In this document: positions 32,994-39,514 of the stretch, in pieces
Numbering within the stretch: the stretch's first letter is position 1
How the letters are laid out: the number at the start of each line of letters is the position of its first letter
Source: Clostridia bacterium
Lineage (GTDB): Bacteria; Bacillota; Clostridia; Saccharofermentanales; Saccharofermentanaceae
NCBI GenBank assembly: GCA_016287245.1
Contig: JAEEWG010000001.1
Span: 271,761 to 335,760 of the forward strand
DNA length: 64,000 nt
Direction: 5' to 3'
Notes under the pieces: generated by a model
What the model was told of the DNA's origin: nothing
The model's input: the letters and a program-made list of their open reading frames with translations, nothing else
Databases searched by the model: none
Translations under genes and position numbers: made by a program

Positions 32994-34118
32994 ATGAACA
33001 AAAAACGCATTCTCTCTCTGATCGTAACGGTCGTCATGGTCATGTCCTTCGGGCTGTCCATGGGCTGTAAGGCAAAATCAAAGAAAGATTCTTCGGGAAC
33101 CCACGTGGTCACGGACCATAACGGCAATCAGGTAGAGGTCAAAAATCAGATCGACCGAATCGTCGTCTGTGACATCCTCCCTCTCCCTTCCGTCCTGACC
33201 GTATTCTTTGACTCAGGTAAGAAGATCGTCGGCATGAACGAAGCCAGCATGATCGCTGCCAAAAACGGTCTTCTCGGCCAGCTCTATCCTGAGATCCTTC
33301 AGGCTTCCACCTCCTTTATGGACGGATCGAACGTCAATATCGAAGAACTCACAAAGCTTCAGCCGGATATCGTCTTTTACAGCGGATCGAATAAAGAACT
33401 CGGAGAACAGCTGAGAAACAGCGGTTTTTCAGCGATCGGTATTTCCGTTAATAAATGGAACTATAACACGATCGAGACTTTGAACAACTGGTTTTCTCTT
33501 TTAGGCGAGATCTTCCAGGAGAACGATAAGGCTGAGAAAGTAGCCAAGAGAAGCAACGAGATCTATAAGCTCGTGCAGGAACGCGTCAACAGCATTCCGC
33601 AGGATCAAAAACAGCGTGTCTTCTTCCTGTTTCAGATCAACGAGACGAATATCACGACATCCGGAAAACTCTTTTTCGGACAGTTCTGGGCCGAGGCTAT
33701 AGGTGCCGTAAACGTCGGCGAGGAACTGACGACAGATAACTCCGTGGCAGTAAATATCGAGCAGGTCTATACGTGGAATCCGACATTGATCTTCATCACG
33801 AATTTCAATCAGGCTTATCCGGAAGATCTTTACGGGAATACCATCGGCAACTATGACTGGAGTGAGATCGACGCCGTTAAGAACAAAAACGTCTTTAAGA
33901 TGCCGTTAGGAATGTATAGAAGCTATACCCCGGGCGCCGATACCCCGATCACGCTCCTTTACCTCGCAAAATGCGCTTATCCGGATCTTTTCGCGGATAT
34001 CGACATCACGGCCGAAGCGAAAAGCTACTACAAGGATCTGTTCGGGATCGATCTTACGGATGAACAGATAAACGGCATCTTTAATCCGGATGCCGCCTCT
34101 GGTAATGTGTATATCTGA
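32994..34118 (+). CDS. Metal-chelate type substrate-binding lipoprotein
   Basis: A 374-residue secreted lipoprotein: MNKKRILSLIVTVVMVMSFG with lipobox SMGC, then a helical-backbone binding protein of the FepB/BtuF/HmuT class (HVVTDHNGNQVEVKNQIDRIVV, IEELTKLQPDIVFYSG, a long alpha-helical hinge, SGKLFFGQFWAEAIGAVNVG). It is the binding component for the FecCD permease in the same operon. Ligand could be siderophore, heme, corrinoid or another metal chelate; nothing in the sequence decides. It ends 15 bases before the pncB stop on the other strand with no terminator stem visible between. Confidence 0.9.
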   Translation: MNKKRILSLIVTVVMVMSFGLSMGCKAKSKKDSSGTHVVTDHNGNQVEVKNQIDRIVVCDILPLPSVLTVFFDSGKKIVGMNEASMIAAKNGLLGQLYPEILQASTSFMDGSNVNIEELTKLQPDIVFYSGSNKELGEQLRNSGFSAIGISVNKWNYNTIETLNNWFSLLGEIFQENDKAEKVAKRSNEIYKLVQERVNSIPQDQKQRVFFLFQINETNITTSGKLFFGQFWAEAIGAVNVGEELTTDNSVAVNIEQVYTWNPTLIFITNFNQAYPEDLYGNTIGNYDWSEIDAVKNKNVFKMPLGMYRSYTPGADTPITLLYLAKCAYPDLFADIDITAEAKSYYKDLFGIDLTDEQINGIFNPDAASGNVYI

Positions 34119-34133
34119 TAGCTGTTTAATGGA

Positions 34134-35339
34134 TCACTCGTGTTCCATGCGCCAGTCGATGCAGCGCTGCAGATAATGGACATAGTCCGGATTCTTGCAC
34201 ATGCCTTTACCATCCACATCGGATATCTTCGCCACATCCTGACCGTTGCACAGCGTCGTCTTCATGACGATGTTCAAAGCAGGCATATGCGTATCGTTTG
34301 CAATATATGTACCGATACCGAAAGCCACTTTGGCACGGCTCTGGAAGTGGCGATATATTTTGTCCGCTTTTTCGAAATTCAGGCTGTCCGAGAAAAGAAG
34401 CGTCTTCGTAGTTGCATCGATCCCGAGGGAGTTATAGTGGGATATCATCTTCTCTCCCCACTCGATCGGATCTCCAGAGTCATGACGCACGCCCGAAAAG
34501 AGCGTGGAATATGTCAGCTGGAAGTCACGAAGGAAGCAGTCTGTCGTGATCGCATCGGTAAGCGCAGTACCATTTAAGACGCCATATTCATCTACCCAGG
34601 CGCGAAGCGCATACCAGTTCGAATATGCCGGGTTATGCTTGTGATCGCCCTGGCCAACGCACATGATCCATTCATGCGCCATCGTACCGACCGGTGTCAG
34701 ATTATACTTCTTTGCCAGGAACACGTTCGATGTACCGACAAACTTACTGTCCGCAAGATCCGCGGCCGCGAGCGCGCGAACGGCCATTTCCTGTGCCTCA
34801 GCCGACAAACGGCGTCGCATGCCGAATTCACTGAAGGAAGAAATGCAGTATTTTCCGCTTTGGAGCCATCCGATCTTCTCGTTAAGGCGCTCTTCAAAGC
34901 TCTTGATGAGATCGTCATAGTCATAGGCCATGCGGAAATATACTTCATTTACGATCGCCAGTGTCGGGATCTCGTACATCGAAGTATTGAGCCAGGTTCC
35001 GCGTGTCTCGATCGAAAGGCCGCATTCTGCATCAGTCGTGATGTCAAAGTCCTCATATCTCGGCTTCCACAGTCTAAGGAAATCGATATAGGAGCCCTTG
35101 ATCCACTTAATGTCATCCAGGTATTGAAGTTCTTCTTCCGTAAACTGCAGTTCACAGTAAGCGCGGATCTGGTCTTTGATCTCTTCGATCATTTCAGATG
35201 TAAACTTGACGTCCTTATTTCTGCAACGGAAAGTCCAGGTGGTCTTATACGACGGGAACTGGTGATAGATCGCCTGCCCCATGGAAAACTTATACATATC
35301 CGTCTCAAGGAGACTTCTGATGATTCGATGAAGTTTCAT
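34134..35339 (-). CDS. pncB: Nicotinate phosphoribosyltransferase
   Basis: A 401-residue enzyme making nicotinate mononucleotide from nicotinate and PRPP for NAD salvage. It begins MKLHRIIRSLLETDMYKFSM, includes TFRCRNKD, GTSNVFLA, GTMAHEWI, and SGVRHDSGDPIEWGEKMI for phosphate binding. Start 35339 has GGAGG 10 bases upstream; the open frame extends to 35378 inside pncA. It follows pncA with a one-base gap, so nicotinamide is deamidated and then phosphoribosylated by co-translated enzymes. The PRPP comes from synthetases such as those at 59-61.5 kb. Confidence 0.95.
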   Translation of the reverse strand: MKLHRIIRSLLETDMYKFSMGQAIYHQFPSYKTTWTFRCRNKDVKFTSEMIEEIKDQIRAYCELQFTEEELQYLDDIKWIKGSYIDFLRLWKPRYEDFDITTDAECGLSIETRGTWLNTSMYEIPTLAIVNEVYFRMAYDYDDLIKSFEERLNEKIGWLQSGKYCISSFSEFGMRRRLSAEAQEMAVRALAAADLADSKFVGTSNVFLAKKYNLTPVGTMAHEWIMCVGQGDHKHNPAYSNWYALRAWVDEYGVLNGTALTDAITTDCFLRDFQLTYSTLFSGVRHDSGDPIEWGEKMISHYNSLGIDATTKTLLFSDSLNFEKADKIYRHFQSRAKVAFGIGTYIANDTHMPALNIVMKTTLCNGQDVAKISDVDGKGMCKNPDYVHYLQRCIDWRMEHE

Positions 35340-35340
35340 A

Positions 35341-35883
35341 TTATGCTTTCCTCCAAGGTTCTTTTCCCTCATGGGCAATATCGATCTGACAGCACTTCAT
35401 GGTAAGAAGCGAAGCTTCGTGGGAGGCCGGAGATACACCGGCACAGCAGGCCGCATCGACCATGATATCTCTTTCCGGGAAGAGGTTTTTGATCGTAAGC
35501 GCATTAGATACCACGCAGATATCCGTGCAAAGTCCGATCAGTTCGACCGGATCGGTATCACCATTAAGGAGCGGCTTCCAGCCGGTAAACCCGAAAGAAG
35601 GCTTTTCGATCACAAGTGCATCAGGTGCGGCATTACGGATCTTTTCAGGTATCATCCAGCCCTCGGAACCCTTGATACAGTGTGGAACAGGAAGATACTT
35701 GCCTTCCCTGGTCTTCATATAATTCTTCTTATGCGTGTCCTGTGTAAAGATCACGCGATCCCCGTTCTTGACATAGGTCTTGATCTTTTTGACCACGTTA
35801 CTTACGATCTTCGTTGCTTCCTTGGAGCCCAAAGCCCCGTCAATAAAGTCTTTCTGCATATCTACGACAATAAGTGTTTTCAT
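35341..35883 (-). CDS. pncA: Nicotinamidase / isochorismatase-family hydrolase
   Basis: A 180-residue cysteine hydrolase turning nicotinamide into nicotinate. Catalytic Asp is in LIVVDMQKDFIDGAL, Lys in VIEKPSFGFTG, and Cys in LIGLCTDICVVSNAL. Start 35883 (MKTLIVVDM) has an AGGAGG site 7 bases upstream. It is first of a two-gene salvage operon with pncB. Isochorismatase-like relatives exist, but the neighbour makes nicotinamidase the best call. Confidence 0.92.
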   Translation of the reverse strand: MKTLIVVDMQKDFIDGALGSKEATKIVSNVVKKIKTYVKNGDRVIFTQDTHKKNYMKTREGKYLPVPHCIKGSEGWMIPEKIRNAAPDALVIEKPSFGFTGWKPLLNGDTDPVELIGLCTDICVVSNALTIKNLFPERDIMVDAACCAGVSPASHEASLLTMKCCQIDIAHEGKEPWRKA

Positions 35884-35930
35884 AAGATGACCTCCTGTCA
35901 TAACTGATATCTGCATTATAAATCAATTTT

Positions 35931-35971
35931 GAAGAAAAAAGAAAGACTCCCGATAGTATAGGAGTCTTTCT
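35931..35971 (-). terminator. Terminator after tRNA-Arg
   Basis: GAAAGACTCC (35941-35950) pairs with GGAGTCTTTC (35961-35970); on the minus strand TTTTTTCTTC follows. It lies just past tRNA-Arg and may end the whole secA-to-tRNA unit. Confidence 0.85.
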
Positions 35972-35976
35972 TTTAC

Positions 35977-36053
35977 TGGCGTCCACGAGAGGATTCGAAC
36001 CTCCGGCCTGCCGCTTAGGAGGCGGCCGCTCTATCCTGCTGAGCTACGAGGAC
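35977..36053 (-). tRNA. tRNA-Arg (anticodon CCT)
   Basis: Minus-strand tRNA with D-arm GCTCAGCAGGATAGAGC, anticodon loop around CTCCTAA, T-loop GGTTCGAATCC and encoded CCA. The acceptor stem GTCCTCG/CGTGGAC has one T-T mismatch at pair 5-68. It lies 32 bases downstream of the amidohydrolase stop on the same strand, so it may be processed from that transcript. Confidence 0.95.
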
Positions 36054-36085
36054 ATATGAAAACGGAATCAGATCCGTTTTCTCTT

Positions 36086-37408
36086 TTACTTAAGACGAGT
36101 CATCGTCTTTTTCGTCTCTTCCTTCACCTTCTCAAGATCGATCGTCTTCAGTTCATGCTTATAAAGCACGAAGTTTCCATCGATCATGACGGATTCCACA
36201 CACTTCGGTCCGCAGGAATAAACCAGCGAAGAGACCGGATTCCCGAGAGGCCACATCTGCGGGCAATCGTAGTCAATGACCTGAATATCCGCGCGATAGC
36301 CTTTATCTATAATACCACAATCTTCAAAACCGCAAGCGAGATATCCGTTTCTCGTCGCCATCGTGAAGACTTCCGATGCCGAAAGAAGCGTCGGATCATA
36401 GGTGGATCCCTTGGCGATAAACGAAGCAAGCTTCATCTCCTGGAACATATCCTGATTATTGTTGCTTGCCGCTCCATCAGTTCCGAGGCAGAGCCTTACC
36501 CCTGCTTTCTGCATTTTGAAAAGATCCGCAAGTCCGGATGCGAGCTTCATATTGCTTGACGGGTTATGTGCGACCCATACCTTACGGTCAGAAAGGATCA
36601 TCCTGTCCTGATCATCGAGATGCACGCAGTGAGCGGCAACTGTCGTATCGCAAAGGAGTCCCGCTTCGTCGAGCTTTACGACAGGAGATACACCATAGCT
36701 CTTAACACAGTTTTCGATCTCGGTCTTCGTCTCGGAGATATGGACACTTACCGGAAGATCGAATTCCTTCGCCACTTCGGAAAGAGGCTTATAGAACTCT
36801 TCCGGATAAAGATAGATCGAATGCACCAGAAGGCTCGGCTTAATAAGATCCGTATTCTGCTCCTTAATGAAAGCCAGGAAATCCTCGATACTCTTACGAT
36901 CGACACTCCAGACGCCGTCCTTAAAGGACTTTCCCATAACGGTCTGCTGAACACGGAATCCCGTCTCAATAGCGCCTCTGGCGATCTCGATCTGACCATC
37001 GTACATATTTGCGGCACAGGCCGTTCCGCCTTCGATCATCTCGGCCAGAGTCAGAAGATTTCCGTAGTAGAAATCTCCGGAGATCATCTTATCTTCTCTC
37101 GGGATGATCTCACCGAAGAGCCAGTCCTGAAGAGATGTATCATCTGCGATGTTTCGGAAGATAGACATCGGAGTATGCGCATGGGCATTGGCAAATGTCG
37201 GACAGAGGATCTTATTCTTTCCATCATAGACGAACCAGTCCTCAGCCCCCGAAGCTTTTAAAGCTGCTTCGGCCTCATCTTTTGAAGTGCCCACATAGAC
37301 GATATGATTACTGAAAACGGAGCAATAGCCGTTCTCAATGACAGAAACCGGGGAATCGTCATGAGGGGTAACGATGGTAAAGCCGGAGAATAAAACAGAT
37401 TTACTCAT
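36086..37408 (-). CDS. TRZ/ATZ-family amidohydrolase, probable S-adenosylhomocysteine deaminase
   Basis: A 440-residue metal-dependent deaminase of the MtaD/SsnA group. Metal site residues: HAH in FANAHAHTPMSIFRN, His in VSVHISETKTE, His in AAHCVHLDDQD and Asp in LGTDGAASNNNQDMF. Such enzymes deaminate S-adenosylhomocysteine or 5'-methylthioadenosine to the inosine forms. It is directly downstream (3 bases) of an adenosylhomocysteinase gene and behind a nucleoside phosphorylase, which makes SAH the likely substrate. Chlorohydrolase-type relatives cannot be excluded by sequence reading. Confidence 0.85.
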   Translation of the reverse strand: MSKSVLFSGFTIVTPHDDSPVSVIENGYCSVFSNHIVYVGTSKDEAEAALKASGAEDWFVYDGKNKILCPTFANAHAHTPMSIFRNIADDTSLQDWLFGEIIPREDKMISGDFYYGNLLTLAEMIEGGTACAANMYDGQIEIARGAIETGFRVQQTVMGKSFKDGVWSVDRKSIEDFLAFIKEQNTDLIKPSLLVHSIYLYPEEFYKPLSEVAKEFDLPVSVHISETKTEIENCVKSYGVSPVVKLDEAGLLCDTTVAAHCVHLDDQDRMILSDRKVWVAHNPSSNMKLASGLADLFKMQKAGVRLCLGTDGAASNNNQDMFQEMKLASFIAKGSTYDPTLLSASEVFTMATRNGYLACGFEDCGIIDKGYRADIQVIDYDCPQMWPLGNPVSSLVYSCGPKCVESVMIDGNFVLYKHELKTIDLEKVKEETKKTMTRLK

Positions 37409-37411
37409 AGA

Positions 37412-38677
37412 TCACTCCTCCAGATCCCAGGAATGGATATATCTGTCCTGTTCAGGGGTAAGTTTATCGATGGAATAACCCTTCGACTTTAAGAGGAACT
37501 CACCGACACGGTCATCGATGACGACCGGGGTATCATATACATGCTTCGCCAGGTCTTTTCCGTGCTCGGCAATATATCTGGCGCTCTGGGCCTGAAGAGC
37601 AAAGCTCATATCCATGATCTCTACAGGGTGTCCGTCTCCGCTGGCAAGGTTGACCAGACGGCCTTCGGCGAGGATACAGATCGTTCTTCCGTCCTCCATG
37701 ACGAAGCCCTCGATATTTTTCCTTAATTCTTTTCTCTCTTTTGCTATTTCAGCAAGCTGAACGAGATTGATCTCGACGTCGAAATGGCCGGCATTACAGC
37801 AGATCGCGCCATCCTTCATCTTCTCAAAGTGCTGCTTCGTGATAACGTCCTTACAGCCGGTCACTGTTACGAAAACATCGCCCAGCGGAGCTGCTTCATC
37901 CATGGTCATGACATCGTAGCCTTCCATAATGGCTTCACAGGCTTTTACCGGATCGATCTCGGTCACGATGACACGGGCACCCATCCCCTTGGCACGAAGA
38001 GCTACACCCTTACCGCACATGCCGAAACCGGCAACGACAACATATTTACCTGCAACGATCAGGTTCGTCGTCGCCATGATAGCGGTCCATACGGATTGAC
38101 CAGTACCGAAACGGTTATCGAAAAGGTGCTTGCAGCGGGCATCGTTTACGGCGATGACCGGATAAGCAAGTCTTCCCTCTTCTTCCAGGATCTTGAGTCT
38201 GTGAACACCAGTTGTCGTCTCTTCACATGCACCGAGCATACCGGATACCAGATGCTGATGCGTAGAGTGCAAAAGCATAGCGAGGTCGCCGCCATCATCG
38301 ATCACGATGTCCGGACCGAATGCAAGCGTCATCTCAAGGTGTTTTCTGTATGTCTCCGGATCTGCGCCATGGATGCAGTAAACCTTCATGCCGCGCTCAA
38401 CAAGAGCAGCAGCCACGTCATCCTGGGTGGAAAGCGGATTACAGCCGGTAAGTGCCACATCAGCACCGCCTTCGCGAAGAACGAGGGCAAGATTGGCGGT
38501 CTTTGCTTCGACATGAACGCTGACAGAGATCTTTAATCCCTCAAACGGACGTGTCTCTTTTAATTCTTTCTCGATAATACGAAGAACGGGCATATTTCTA
38601 TATGCCCAGTCGATCTTATGGTGTCCTTCCGGAGCCAAAGCGATGTCACGGATCTCATAACGAGGTAATTCACTCAT
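37412..38677 (-). CDS. ahcY: Adenosylhomocysteinase (SAH/S-inosylhomocysteine hydrolase)
   Basis: A 421-residue NAD-dependent enzyme splitting S-adenosylhomocysteine, the product of methyltransferases, into homocysteine and nucleoside. Visible: VSVHVEAKTANLAL, ALTGCNPLSTQDD, the catalytic region VNDARCKHLFDNRFGTGQS, NAD loop VAGFGMCGKGVA and C-terminal GEFLLKSKGYSIDKL. At ~420 residues it lacks the insertion of the ~470-residue forms and resembles the shorter archaeal/thermophile type, which in Methanocaldococcus prefers S-inosylhomocysteine. The gene lies 12 bases after the phosphorylase gene and 3 before the deaminase gene. Confidence 0.95.
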   Translation of the reverse strand: MSELPRYEIRDIALAPEGHHKIDWAYRNMPVLRIIEKELKETRPFEGLKISVSVHVEAKTANLALVLREGGADVALTGCNPLSTQDDVAAALVERGMKVYCIHGADPETYRKHLEMTLAFGPDIVIDDGGDLAMLLHSTHQHLVSGMLGACEETTTGVHRLKILEEEGRLAYPVIAVNDARCKHLFDNRFGTGQSVWTAIMATTNLIVAGKYVVVAGFGMCGKGVALRAKGMGARVIVTEIDPVKACEAIMEGYDVMTMDEAAPLGDVFVTVTGCKDVITKQHFEKMKDGAICCNAGHFDVEINLVQLAEIAKERKELRKNIEGFVMEDGRTICILAEGRLVNLASGDGHPVEIMDMSFALQAQSARYIAEHGKDLAKHVYDTPVVIDDRVGEFLLKSKGYSIDKLTPEQDRYIHSWDLEE

Positions 38678-38689
38678 AAAAAAGCCTCC

Positions 38690-39514
38690 TTACAATTTGG
38701 AGAAGAACTTCTCCATCAATGCAATACTGTTTTTCGAGGAAGCATTGGCATTTGTCATGACTTCCTCATGGGAAAGCGGCTGTCCGGATATACCGGCCGC
38801 AAAATTGGTAATGCAGGAAACTGCAAGTATTTTCAACCCACTATGACTGCCGGCGATCGCTTCAGCTACCGTGGACATGCCGACAGCATCGGCTCCAAGC
38901 ACGGAAAGTGCACGGATCTCAGCAGGTGTCTCATACTGGGGACCTCGGGTATAGGCGTACACACCCTCATGAAGAGGAATGTGAAGTTCGGAAGCGGCTT
39001 CCTTTAAAAGATCACGTAAACCCTTGTCATAGACTCTGGTCTGATCAGGAAAACGCGGGCCAAACTCATCCAGATTCCCACCTCGAAGCGGAGAATCACA
39101 GAAAAGACCGATATGATCGGTGATCACCATAAGCTCCGATGGGTTCATGTTTTTATTGATCCCGCCGGCGGCATTGGTCATGATGAGATTCTTCACACCG
39201 AGTTTTGCCATGACGCGTACATAGAATGTCGCTTCCTGTGTAGAATAACCTTCGTAATAATGGAAACGTCCCTTCATGATGAATGTCAGTCTATTCGAAA
39301 GACGTGCCACCAGAAGCTTACCGTCATGTCCCGCGACAGTCGTCTTCGGAAAATGCGGGATCGCTTCATAGGGGATCTCTTTGATCGTCTCCACGCGCTC
39401 GGTCAAAGGACCAAGTCCAGACCCAAGCACAAGACAGGTATCCGGAATCTCGGATACCTGTGTCTTGGTAAATTCAGATGCCTCAAGGATGTCTTTAATG
39501 TAAGACTCAGTCAT
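38690..39514 (-). CDS. punA: Purine-nucleoside phosphorylase
   Basis: A 274-residue trimeric-type (family 2) PNP splitting inosine or guanosine into base and ribose 1-phosphate. Marks: LVLGSGLGPLTERV, FIMKGRFHYYEGYS, MTNAAGGINKNMNPSELM, QYETPAEIRAL, GMSTVAEAIAG and Asn in SCITNFAAGIS that favours 6-oxopurines. Start 39514 overlaps the secA stop by 8 bases; the frame is open beyond but runs inside secA. It is co-operonic with SAH hydrolase and the deaminase. Confidence 0.94.
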   Translation of the reverse strand: MTESYIKDILEASEFTKTQVSEIPDTCLVLGSGLGPLTERVETIKEIPYEAIPHFPKTTVAGHDGKLLVARLSNRLTFIMKGRFHYYEGYSTQEATFYVRVMAKLGVKNLIMTNAAGGINKNMNPSELMVITDHIGLFCDSPLRGGNLDEFGPRFPDQTRVYDKGLRDLLKEAASELHIPLHEGVYAYTRGPQYETPAEIRALSVLGADAVGMSTVAEAIAGSHSGLKILAVSCITNFAAGISGQPLSHEEVMTNANASSKNSIALMEKFFSKL

